DNA of 12,021 bases from Bacteroidales bacterium (GTDB lineage: Bacteria; Bacteroidota; Bacteroidia; Bacteroidales; Paludibacteraceae), in NCBI GenBank assembly GCA_018066005.1, contig JAGHSG010000152.1, forward strand, positions 1 through 12,021. Reading direction: 5' to 3'. Below the pieces are notes generated by a model, which searched no databases, was not told where the DNA came from, and saw only the letters and a program-made list of their open reading frames with translations. Both the position numbers and the translations under genes were made by a program. How positions within the stretch are numbered: position 1 is the stretch's first letter; every line of letters starts with the position of its first letter. Shown piece after piece: positions 5,764 through 11,808 of the stretch.

Positions 5764-5786
5764 TTTTGAATTAAGAATTTTGAAAT
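5764..5786. repeat. TTTTGAATT-type repeat downstream of the methyltransferase gene
   Basis: Two TTTTGAA copies lie on either side of TTAAGAA, the same words as the in-gene repeat at 6747-6770. It sits between the methyltransferase stop codon and the RhuM promoter, so one repeat type occurs both inside and just beyond this gene. Confidence 0.5.
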
Positions 5787-5802
5787 ATGAGAGAATATAT
5801 CC

Positions 5803-7080
5803 TTAACAGCGCTCTGCCATCAATAGGGTAGGTTTGCCATTCACGCGTGTACCTATTATATACTGTGTTCCGCCGTCACGGACTTTGAGTTTCTTTTTCA
5901 GTTCCTCCGCCCCCATGACATAATTACGTGTCAGCACGTTAAACGTAGGGGAATCGGGGAACCGGTGAATCGGTGAATCGGTGAACCGGTTGATTCTAAA
6001 CACTCGTCCCGGAAAATCGTTTATCAGTTGGTCAGACACATATAGATGCGTGTTCACGTCCAATTTATTCAATCCGTATCGCGCTCCCACCAATTTATAA
6101 GCCCCTGCCTTCAATATCGCCGCACTCGGCTCGTACAGATACAACTTCTTATCATCGTGCATTGTGCATTGTACATCGTCCACCGAATAAGTACATGTTG
6201 TGTTGTCTTCTTCCTCTCGTGTGAACTCAAATCGCCACCCTTCTGCCAAATCCACCGCACAGATAGAGTTTAGCGTTGAGCGTTTAGCGCTTAGCGTTGA
6301 GAGAAGCAGCACCTCCTTGACTTCGTTCTTGACGGCTACCACATGCACCTGCCAGCCATCGCCTAAACTGCGCAAGGCAGCGGTTATATCCAACATGGGG
6401 GACAGTTTAATCATAATCGTGTCCGCCACCGCCTGCATTCGTGGCAATAACCCCAATACATTAGGCGTACAATCTTCCAATCGGAACACCTTACCGCCGT
6501 TCTTGTCCCGTCGGGCAGGATCGATGTAGATGGTGGTGAACCGGTGAATCGGTGAATCGGTGAGTTGGTGAGTTGGTGAATCGAGGAAGTTTTCTGCGGT
6601 GGTGTTGTGGATGGTGACGTTGGATGGCAGGTTATGTCGCGCCAAGGCACACAGTTCGGCATTTTGCTCCACATAATCCACCATCTCAAAGTTCTCTCCC
6701 ATAAAGTAGGTATCTACTCCCGCTCCACCGGTCAGGTCAATTAAATGTTGAATTTTGAATTTTGAATTAAGAGACGCTGTCAATTGGGCTTTGTACCTTG
6801 CCGTGGCTTCGGACGAGCATTGTTCGCAACTCAAGCGTGGCGGATACCACCAACTCTTTCCCTCTAAACTGTAGGCAGCCTTGCTGCCGTCCTGTAGCGC
6901 AGCGTCCTCTAAACTATGGGCAAATAACGGCAGTTTGTCCTTCGTACGTTGATAGCCTTCTATCTGTTGCAGGAAAAAGCGCCAGTCCTCGTCTGTCAGT
7001 TCGGGAAAACGACTACGATGCAGGGCAAGGTCTTCCACCCTGTCCTGCACATGTTGTCGTATCAGTTCGTCGCTTACCAA
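5803..7080 (-). CDS. PG_1098-like SAM-dependent methyltransferase (THUMP-like), repeat-invaded
   Basis: 425 residues. The order of features follows the Bacteroidetes PG_1098-type class I methyltransferases: N-terminal helical part, YPPRLSCEQCSSEATARYKA (79-98), SAM-binding LIDLTGGAGVD (113-123), IYIDPARRDKNGG (184-196), MIKLSPMLDI (223-232), YLYEPSAAILKAGAYK (314-329), DFPGRVF (355-361), then a THUMP-like end NVLTRNYVMGAEELKKKLKVRDGG. The substrate is unknown; RNA or ribosome modification is a family-level guess. The only plausible start is the TTG at 7080: a TAA lies directly before it in frame and the next Met (residue 127) is past the SAM motif. Compared with recalled family members it has extra loops near 56-75, 102-112, 166-182, 259-272, 299-312 and 364-380, each encoded by a short DNA repeat. 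It starts 9 nt after the upstream lipoprotein stop. Confidence 0.85.
   Translation of the reverse strand: MVSDELIRQHVQDRVEDLALHRSRFPELTDEDWRFFLQQIEGYQRTKDKLPLFAHSLEDAALQDGSKAAYSLEGKSWWYPPRLSCEQCSSEATARYKAQLTASLNSKFKIQHLIDLTGGAGVDTYFMGENFEMVDYVEQNAELCALARHNLPSNVTIHNTTAENFLDSPTHQLTDSPIHRFTTIYIDPARRDKNGGKVFRLEDCTPNVLGLLPRMQAVADTIMIKLSPMLDITAALRSLGDGWQVHVVAVKNEVKEVLLLSTLSAKRSTLNSICAVDLAEGWRFEFTREEEDNTTCTYSVDDVQCTMHDDKKLYLYEPSAAILKAGAYKLVGARYGLNKLDVNTHLYVSDQLINDFPGRVFRINRFTDSPIHRFPDSPTFNVLTRNYVMGAEELKKKLKVRDGGTQYIIGTRVNGKPTLLMAERC
5948..5995 (+). repeat. 8-bp GGTGAATC array (six units) inside the methyltransferase gene, copy 1
   Basis: Six 8-bp units run end to end: GGGGAATC, GGGGAACC, GGTGAATC, GGTGAATC, GGTGAACC and the diverged GGTTGATT. 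The total of 48 bp is 16 codons. In the gene they read as an eight-residue periodic stretch (RFTDSPIH, RFPDSPT), between DFPGRVF and the conserved NVLTRNY. Confidence 0.9.
6157..6175 (+). repeat. TGCATTG tandem repeat inside the methyltransferase gene
   Basis: The sequence TGCATTG, TGCATTG, TACAT forms a 7-bp tandem repeat. It encodes part of DDVQCTMHDDK between the conserved FTREEE and LYLYEPSA blocks. Confidence 0.6.
6266..6302 (+). repeat. TTTAGCGTTGAGCG tandem repeat inside the methyltransferase gene
   Basis: Imperfect repeats of TTTAGCG and TTGAGCG over about 37 bp include a duplicated TTAGCGTTGAG. They encode LSTLSAKRSTLNS, inserted after the conserved strand VKEVLLL. Confidence 0.7.
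6535..6582 (+). repeat. 8-bp GGTGAATC array (six units) inside the methyltransferase gene, copy 2
   Basis: Six uninterrupted 8-bp units: GGTGAACC, GGTGAATC, GGTGAATC, GGTGAGTT, GGTGAGTT, GGTGAATC. That is 48 bp or 16 codons. They encode the DSPTHQL / TDSPIHRF loop just before the IYIDPARRD motif of the active-site region. Confidence 0.95.
6747..6770 (+). repeat. TTTTGAA tandem repeat inside the methyltransferase gene
   Basis: Three 7-bp units of TTTTGAA type run in tandem (the first starts ATGTTGAA). They encode SLNSKFKIQH directly before the SAM-binding LIDLTGGAGVD. Confidence 0.65.
6861..6915 (-). repeat. Compound repeat with 10-bp direct repeats inside the methyltransferase gene
   Basis: AGTTTAGAGG (minus strand) occurs at 6915-6906 and again at 6870-6861, exactly 45 bp apart. 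Between them lie most of a 24-bp sequence (6891-6914) shared with mutS2, and an inverted repeat GGCAGC/GCTGCC. The block encodes SLEDAALQDGSKAAYSLEGK, placed where relatives run almost straight from the N-terminal helices to WYPP. Confidence 0.85.
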
Positions 7081-7089
7081 TTAAATACT

Positions 7090-7563
7090 TTACCACTGAA
7101 GAACAATGCGGAATACTTGCTCTGATGGAGCAAATTCTGTGATGTATTCTGATTGTTGGTCATAAAGAAAGTCTGATGCACAATATTGGAATTCAATCCA
7201 CCCTATTCCGAATACATAGTCATAGTGTTCCGTGAATGTATAATCGTTATCATCATGTAACATATTGGGACATGAATAAGGCAATGGTCGTTGTATATCT
7301 CCTTCCAAAAATTCTCCGGGCAAGTAGATATAAGCGTTGATAGATCCATTGATTAGAACATTATGGGTCAATGCGGGGACATCACAAACATACCGATAAT
7401 ATCCGCCATTATTGGCATATACATACTGCCAAGAACTTGCAGGAACTTTTATGTCATCAACATACCATTCCACATTTATTCCAGGATCTCCTTTTTCTCC
7501 TTTACAACTCGTTAGAAATACGGCTATAACAGTAATCAATAATAGATAACTAACTTTTCTCAT
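7090..7563 (-). CDS. Lipoprotein, paralogue with short collagen-like linker
   Basis: 157 residues, family not recognised. The lipoprotein signal peptide ends at LTSC (Cys about residue 20), followed by KGEKGDPG, just two Gly-X-Y triplets. The rest is paralogous to the next gene upstream: both have NVEWYVDDI/NWKIVDID, NAYIYLPG/HAYIIYNN, DIQRPLPY/DVQRPLPF, EHYDYVFGIGWIEFQYCASDF/ETYDYVYGIGWVEFNYHASDF, and an end in RIVLQW/RLVMTW. This points to a tandem duplication. Expected in the envelope as a small beta-rich globular domain. It lies 16 nt downstream of its paralogue and 9 nt upstream of the methyltransferase, so all three are probably co-transcribed. Confidence 0.85.
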   Translation of the reverse strand: MRKVSYLLLITVIAVFLTSCKGEKGDPGINVEWYVDDIKVPASSWQYVYANNGGYYRYVCDVPALTHNVLINGSINAYIYLPGEFLEGDIQRPLPYSCPNMLHDDNDYTFTEHYDYVFGIGWIEFQYCASDFLYDQQSEYITEFAPSEQVFRIVLQW

Positions 7564-7579
7564 AATTAAATATGTTTTT

Positions 7580-8149
7580 TTACCACGTCATAACAAGACG
7601 AAATTGTTTTGCAGTCGGTTTGGTAGCGGGGTCCATCACAGCGCCATCTTCGTAGGCAAAATCCGAAGCGTGGTAGTTGAATTCCACCCAACCTATTCCA
7701 TATACGTAGTCGTAGGTCTCGGTGTAGAAAATACGTTGCTCATTACCTTCGGCATCTACTACAAAAACCTCTTTGTGTTGAGTAAAGGGCAACGGACGCT
7801 GTACATCTTCAAAGCCGTTGTTATAAATGATGTAGGCGTGTACCATACCTGTTGTAAAAATGAATTGGGTGAGCGAAGATACATCATACCCCGCATAGAA
7901 ATAGTTGTTGTCCCATTGGTAGCGGCTGGGGTCGGTGTCCTGGGTGTAAATCCAATCGCCGGCATTGACATCAATGTCTACAATTTTCCAGTTAACACCT
8001 TCTCCTGGATCTCCTTTGTCTCCTTTTTCTCCCTTAGCCCCTGGATAACCGATGGGACCTGGTTCTCCGGGGTCACCTTTTTCTCCCTTACAACTCGTTA
8101 AACTCATGGCAGCCACCATCGCTGCCAACATAAATACATACTTTTTCAT
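7580..8149 (-). CDS. Lipoprotein with collagen-like Gly-X-Y linker
   Basis: 189 residues, family not recognised. The signal peptide and lipobox LTSC (Cys about residue 20) are followed directly by about nine uninterrupted Gly-X-Y triplets (GEKGDPGEPGPIGYPG and on to GEKGDKGDPG), then a domain of about 140 residues shared with the downstream paralogue, ending RLVMTW. In other bacteria collagen-like stretches of this kind act as stalks or trimerising linkers; nine triplets is short for a stable triple helix, so a spacer lifting the domain off the membrane is an alternative. It follows mutS2 by 56 nt on the same strand with no terminator between. Confidence 0.85.
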   Translation of the reverse strand: MKKYVFMLAAMVAAMSLTSCKGEKGDPGEPGPIGYPGAKGEKGDKGDPGEGVNWKIVDIDVNAGDWIYTQDTDPSRYQWDNNYFYAGYDVSSLTQFIFTTGMVHAYIIYNNGFEDVQRPLPFTQHKEVFVVDAEGNEQRIFYTETYDYVYGIGWVEFNYHASDFAYEDGAVMDPATKPTAKQFRLVMTW

Positions 8150-8157
8150 ACTATTTT

Positions 8158-8190
8158 AATTTATCAATTTATCAATTCATCATTCCATCA
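8158..8190. repeat. AATTTATC tandem repeat between mutS2 and the lipoprotein gene
   Basis: Imperfect AATTTATC/AATTCATC units are repeated about four times within the 56-nt intergenic gap. A small CCGC-TTT-GCGG palindrome follows at 8195-8205, next to the mutS2 stop. This is one more short-period repeat of the kind abundant in the methyltransferase gene. Confidence 0.55.
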
Positions 8191-8205
8191 ATAGCCGCTT
8201 TGCGG

Positions 8206-10521
8206 TTATATCTCTACTATCGTGAATCCTGCTCCGCCGTGATTGACATCACCTTCGTGAAAATCGCGGATGCGGTTTTGTTTCTTGAGTCGTTGCAGAT
8301 ATTTTTGTGTCAGTTGTTTGAGTGCCCCCGTTCCCGTGCCGTGCAAGATGCTTACTTCACCGGCATTAACCATAACAGCCGAGTCCATGTAGGCAATCAG
8401 TTGTTCTTCGGCTTCGTCTATACGCATGCCGCGCATGTCCAGCTCGCGTTGGAAAGTCATCTTAGCCCGCCTGATGGTGTTAATCACGGACGGCTGTGAC
8501 GACGGCAGCGACTTGCTCATACCTTTCAGGTCTTTGAAGTCGCGCAGCACCTCCTGTTTCTTTTCTTTCTTTTTCCCCTGTAGCGCAGCGTCCTCTAAAC
8601 GCTCCACTTTCGCCTTCATACTTTCCACTTTTCCCCTTGCTTTGCGGGTGCGTTCTTTGTCGGCTTTGCTCTCTTTTATCTCGCGTATGGTGCGTTCGAT
8701 GGTGGCGTTACTTTGTTGTAACAAATTCTGTGCCTCTTCTTTGGCTTCGGCAATTATTTCGCGTTTTTTGGCTTTCAGTCCGGCTATCTCTTGTTCGTAG
8801 AAAGCGATTTTTTCTTCCAGGTGTTTCTCTTTCTGCCGGATATTCTGCCGTTTATTCTCCCAATACCGTTTATCGCGTGCTATGTCCTGCAACTGTTTGT
8901 CGTAGTCAATATGTTCCGCCCCGACTAATTCAATGGCCTGTTGCACAATACTCTCCGGCAGTCCGGTCTGACGGGCTATCTCAATGGCAAAACTGCTGCC
9001 GGCCTGACCTACGCTTAACTGAAAAAGCGGTTTGAGTGCCCCCCGGTCGTATAGCATGGCTCCGTTGACAAGTCCTTCGGTCTGCTCCGCCAAGTGTTTG
9101 AGGTTGGTGTAGTGGGTAGTGACTATACCCATGGCATGTCGGGCGTTGAAATCGGTCAGTAAGGCTTCCGCCAAGGCACCTCCGATAGCAGGTTCGGTAC
9201 CTGAACCGAACTCATCAATCAGGAACAGCGTGTCTTGGTCGGCGTGCTGCGCAAAGTACTTCATATTGCGCAGATGGGACGAGTAGGTACTCAGGTCGTC
9301 GGCTATACTTTGTTCATCACCTATGTCTAATAATATCTGCCGGAACAATCCCAATACGCTGTCTTCTTCCACCGGCACTAACAGTCCGCATTGCAGCATA
9401 TATTGAATCAGTCCTACAGTCTTCAGGCACACCGACTTACCGCCGGCATTCGGACCGGATATAACCAATATCCTATTCTCTGATTCCTCGCTTTTAACTG
9501 CTCCGGTTCTAAACCGGCCTAACCGTAGGCTTAGTGGCACCACTTCGCGCCCTTCTTCGATGAAACGCAAGTACAGAACGGGATGTCTGCCCCCGTGTAT
9601 TTGCAGGACAGGTTGATTCTTTATTTCCGGTGCAATGGCGTGCAAGGCGCGTCCCAATTCGGCTTTAGCGCCCAAGAAATCAATATGAGCAAGATAACTC
9701 TCTGTTTGCAATATGGCCGGTATGGAAGGACGTATCTGGTTAGTCAGTTCGGTCAATATGCGTGCCCGTTCACGTTTCTGCTCTCCTTCCAGCGACCGGA
9801 TGCGGTTGTTGGCTTCCACCACCGAAGCCGGCTCGATAAAGACGGTCTTGCCTGTTGCACTCTCGTCATGCACGATACCGCCTATTTTTTTCTTTAACCC
9901 GGGCGGAATAGGCAACACCAGTCGCCCTTCGCGCAGGGTGGGGGTGGTATCTTTGTCTAACAGTCCGTCGGCTTGCGCTTGACGCAAGATATTGTTGATG
10001 GCTCTATTGACCGACCCCTGTGCCTGGTTGAGGTCGTGACGGATACGTGCCAATTCGGGTGAAGCGTTATCGCGCAGTTGACCGAAGGGGTCAATGACTT
10101 TGTCTATACGGGCTTTTAACGGGGGTAGAACGGGAGTAGAGGATAAGGTTAAGGTGCTTAGAATAGGGAAACGTGTGCTGTCCAAATGCGTGAAGAACTG
10201 CTCCAATTCGATGGCATAACCGATGGTCTGCCGCAGTTGGTGCAACTCTTCTTCGTCGAGGAATAGCCCTTCTATCCGTATGCGGGCAATGTTCTCGCGG
10301 AGGTCGTTTATGTTGCCGCGGGGAAAAGATAAAGAACCGTCTTTACGAACATGTACCATCTCCTGTGTCTCTTGCAGCAGATGGTTTATCGTGTCGTAAT
10401 CCGTCAGAAAGGACATGGCATCCACCTGTTCGCGTCCCAAGGAGGACGAACAGTAGCGACTCAGCCGCTCCCGCAGGACATCCATGTCCAGTTTCTTCTC
10501 TATGTTCTCCGGATAATTCAT
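8206..10521 (-). CDS. mutS2: Endonuclease MutS2
   Basis: 771 residues, close to the usual 780-830. MutS2 is a MutS-family ATPase linked in other bacteria to suppression of recombination and to rescue of collided ribosomes. Visible in order: MutS core, Walker A GPNAGGKS (356-363), Walker B LFLIDEFGSGTEP (432-444), conserved TTHYTNLK, a long charged coiled coil (about 530-650), and a C-terminal Smr domain (693-771) with LDMRG and HGTGTGALK, the nuclease motifs. It starts at the ATG at 10521, overlapping the upstream stop by 4 nt (ATGA), so translation is probably coupled. Two dispersed repeats are read in frame: a palindrome encoding GRFRTGAVKS (335-344) just before the ATPase core and a 24-bp repeat encoding LEDAALQ (642-648) in the coiled-coil/Smr junction. 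Both lie outside conserved motifs. Confidence 0.97.
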   Translation of the reverse strand: MNYPENIEKKLDMDVLRERLSRYCSSSLGREQVDAMSFLTDYDTINHLLQETQEMVHVRKDGSLSFPRGNINDLRENIARIRIEGLFLDEEELHQLRQTIGYAIELEQFFTHLDSTRFPILSTLTLSSTPVLPPLKARIDKVIDPFGQLRDNASPELARIRHDLNQAQGSVNRAINNILRQAQADGLLDKDTTPTLREGRLVLPIPPGLKKKIGGIVHDESATGKTVFIEPASVVEANNRIRSLEGEQKRERARILTELTNQIRPSIPAILQTESYLAHIDFLGAKAELGRALHAIAPEIKNQPVLQIHGGRHPVLYLRFIEEGREVVPLSLRLGRFRTGAVKSEESENRILVISGPNAGGKSVCLKTVGLIQYMLQCGLLVPVEEDSVLGLFRQILLDIGDEQSIADDLSTYSSHLRNMKYFAQHADQDTLFLIDEFGSGTEPAIGGALAEALLTDFNARHAMGIVTTHYTNLKHLAEQTEGLVNGAMLYDRGALKPLFQLSVGQAGSSFAIEIARQTGLPESIVQQAIELVGAEHIDYDKQLQDIARDKRYWENKRQNIRQKEKHLEEKIAFYEQEIAGLKAKKREIIAEAKEEAQNLLQQSNATIERTIREIKESKADKERTRKARGKVESMKAKVERLEDAALQGKKKEKKQEVLRDFKDLKGMSKSLPSSQPSVINTIRRAKMTFQRELDMRGMRIDEAEEQLIAYMDSAVMVNAGEVSILHGTGTGALKQLTQKYLQRLKKQNRIRDFHEGDVNHGGAGFTIVEI
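8577..8600 (-). repeat. 24-bp dispersed repeat in mutS2 (second copy at 6891-6914)
   Basis: These 24 bases match 6891-6914 exactly and the match stops on both sides. The two copies lie in the same orientation and the same reading frame, both encoding LEDAALQ. The same strand-wise context TTTAGAGG recurs at 6861-6870. Confidence 0.95.
9503..9517. repeat. Palindrome CCGGTT-CTA-AACCGG in mutS2 (relative in dnaK leader)
   Basis: A perfect 6-bp inverted repeat with a 3-nt centre. The relative at 1552-1566 reads CCAGTT-CTA-AACTGG: one change in each arm, with pairing kept. Both also have TTTTAACT immediately beside the left arm (minus-strand AGTTAAAA). Confidence 0.85.
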
Positions 10522-10802
10522 CTCAGCCTTATATCTTTGATGATAGTCGCTCCCACGCTGTCATTCAGTTTGCTGATGAGTGCGGTGCGGCATTCGAATA
10601 GTTGTTGGCGCAAGGCAGCGGAGCGGATCTGCACGTGCAGCACTTGGTCCTGTATCTCTATCTTGCCTGTCAGCCGTGCCACTTGCGGACCCATCACTTG
10701 CGGCCATTTCTCAATGATTTGGTCGCCCAATATCTGCTGCTCCAATCCGTTTTCGCGGAAATAAGTCGCCAGTATATCTCCTATGTTCTCTGCCTTACTC
10801 AT
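10518..10802 (-). CDS. DUF721 (DciA-like) protein
   Basis: 94 residues, typical for Bacteroidetes members. DUF721 includes DciA, the widespread loader or regulator of the replicative helicase DnaB; whether this short form does the same job is not established. The core is visible: IIEKWPQVMGPQVARLTGKIEIQ (conserved W and G, then the T before the first strands), LHVQIRSAALRQQL and LISKLNDSVG ending in an IKDIRLR strand. It starts at 10802, where its ATG shares one base with the TAA of the glucosaminidase gene, and its own TGA overlaps the mutS2 ATG, giving a tight three-gene coupling. A possible confusion with other small KH-like proteins is unlikely given the W..VMG pattern. Confidence 0.85.
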   Translation of the reverse strand: MSKAENIGDILATYFRENGLEQQILGDQIIEKWPQVMGPQVARLTGKIEIQDQVLHVQIRSAALRQQLFECRTALISKLNDSVGATIIKDIRLR

Positions 10803-11305
10803 TATCTCAACTTGTTGAGATTGTATCGTTCTATGAGACTAATCAGTTTGTCGGGGTACTTGGGATCGGTGGCATAGCCGCATTGGCGAAGTCCATGTGC
10901 CCAACCTTTGTAGTCTTTCTTCCCTAATTCAAACAGGGACGCATAGCGTTTGCGGTTTTTGAGAAAGAGGGAGTGGTCGATGAACGAATCTTCGGGTTCG
11001 TAGTACTTGCGGAAGCACTCATTGGCGGCATCGTCGTCGTGGTTATAGGTTTCCCATTTCCAGTCGGAGGTACATTTGATGCCGAAGTGGTTGTTGGCGT
11101 TCACTGCCAGTTCGCTCATACCGGCACTGGATTCCAATAGTGCCTGTGCCATCGTTATGGCAGCCGGTATGCCGTATTCCTGTTCTTGTGCCAAGACGAT
11201 GTCCTTGTACCGGTCGATGTATGCCAAATAATTCGTATCAACCGGCTCTTGTGCATGCGTATGCACACAACATAAAATCAATAAAAGAAGTTCCATTTTA
11301 CGCAT
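10802..11305 (-). CDS. Secreted glucosaminidase (peptidoglycan hydrolase)
   Basis: 167 residues from the ATG at 11305. That start lies about 13 nt after the predicted transcription start; a longer frame from 11347 would run through the promoter and is rejected. Another ATG at 11296 remains possible. The signal peptide (MELLLLILCCVHTHA) is probably cut before QEPV, sending the protein to the periplasm. The catalytic domain is the endo-beta-N-acetylglucosaminidase family (PF01832): ITMAQALLESSAGMSELAVNANNHFGIKC contains the LLES glutamate expected to act as acid catalyst; later FRKYYEPEDSFIDHSLFL and GWAHGLRQCGYATDP are also typical. It would cleave glycan strands of peptidoglycan. First gene of the coupled cluster with DUF721 and mutS2. 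Confidence 0.92.
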   Translation of the reverse strand: MRKMELLLLILCCVHTHAQEPVDTNYLAYIDRYKDIVLAQEQEYGIPAAITMAQALLESSAGMSELAVNANNHFGIKCTSDWKWETYNHDDDAANECFRKYYEPEDSFIDHSLFLKNRKRYASLFELGKKDYKGWAHGLRQCGYATDPKYPDKLISLIERYNLNKLR

Positions 11306-11324
11306 AATTCCAACTTTTGCGGTG

Positions 11325-11356
11325 CAAAAGTACAAAAAAATTTCCATATTTGCAAA
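11325..11356 (-). promoter_or_regulatory. Promoter of the glucosaminidase-DUF721-mutS2 cluster
   Basis: Minus strand: TTTG (11356-11353), 20 nt, TACTTTTG (11332-11325). The spacing is the same as in the two promoters at 4635 and 5722. It overlaps the face-to-face folK promoter region. Confidence 0.75.
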
Positions 11357-11372
11357 AAAAAGTGTACCTTTG
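11341..11372 (+). promoter_or_regulatory. Promoter of folK, weak -33 box
   Basis: TACCTTTG at 11365-11372 is a perfect -7 element. The position 20 nt upstream carries TTTC (11341-11344) in place of TTTG. The ATG lies only 10 nt after the -7 box, so the leader should be about 3-6 nt. Confidence 0.65.
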
Positions 11373-11382
11373 CACTCGCGTT

Positions 11383-11793
11383 ATGACTTATTTTTTGTCT
11401 TTGGGCAGCAATATATCTCCCCGGCACCGGTCTATTGACGAGGCGTGCCGATTATTAAACGAGCGTTGTGGAACTATTCTGCGTCGTTCGTCGGACTATT
11501 TCTCCATGCCCGTCGGGTATGTCTCTGACCACGAGTATTTGAATATATGTGTTGAGTTGGATTCGCTTATGGACCCTATGGAACTGCTTTGGGCTACGCA
11601 GCAGATAGAGCGCGAGTTGGGTCGCACCCAAAAGAATCATTATTCCGACCGCACGATAGATATTGACCTATTGCAGGCTTTTGATGCGCAGGGTAGGGAG
11701 GCAACGGTTCATACTAACGAACTCACGCTCCCGCATCCGAGGATGCAAGAGCGTGACTTTGTCCAGATTCCCCTTCGGGAAATTATTCCTTAA
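11383..11793 (+). CDS. folK: HPPK, 2-amino-4-hydroxy-6-hydroxymethyldihydropteridine diphosphokinase
   Basis: 136 residues; transfers pyrophosphate from ATP to 6-hydroxymethyl-7,8-dihydropterin in folate synthesis (cytosol). Motifs seen: FLSLGSNISPRHRSIDEA (N-terminal LGSN), SDYFSMPVGYVSDHEYLNICVEL (pterin-binding region), RTQKNHYSDRTIDIDLLQ with both Mg-binding aspartates in DID, and LTLPHPRMQERDFVQIPLREI (LPHPR..ER.FV..PL). The usual GPR before TIDIDLL is SDR here. Start at the ATG at 11383, since the longer frame upstream lies across the promoter. It stands alone and divergent from the glucosaminidase cluster, converging with a partial gene 15 nt downstream. Slightly shorter than the E. 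coli enzyme (about 160 residues), which is common in this phylum. Confidence 0.95.
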   Translation: MTYFLSLGSNISPRHRSIDEACRLLNERCGTILRRSSDYFSMPVGYVSDHEYLNICVELDSLMDPMELLWATQQIERELGRTQKNHYSDRTIDIDLLQAFDAQGREATVHTNELTLPHPRMQERDFVQIPLREIIP

Positions 11794-11808
11794 ACCCGCC
11801 CAAATGCG

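Noticed and set aside
5948..6582. GGTGAATC arrays as a CRISPR array
   Set aside because: Units are 8 bp with no spacers and lie inside a coding gene; no cas genes are present.
7934..8100. Collagen-like coding DNA as a microsatellite
   Set aside because: The periodicity follows from Gly-X-Y codons and the DNA units are too diverged to be a recent tandem array.
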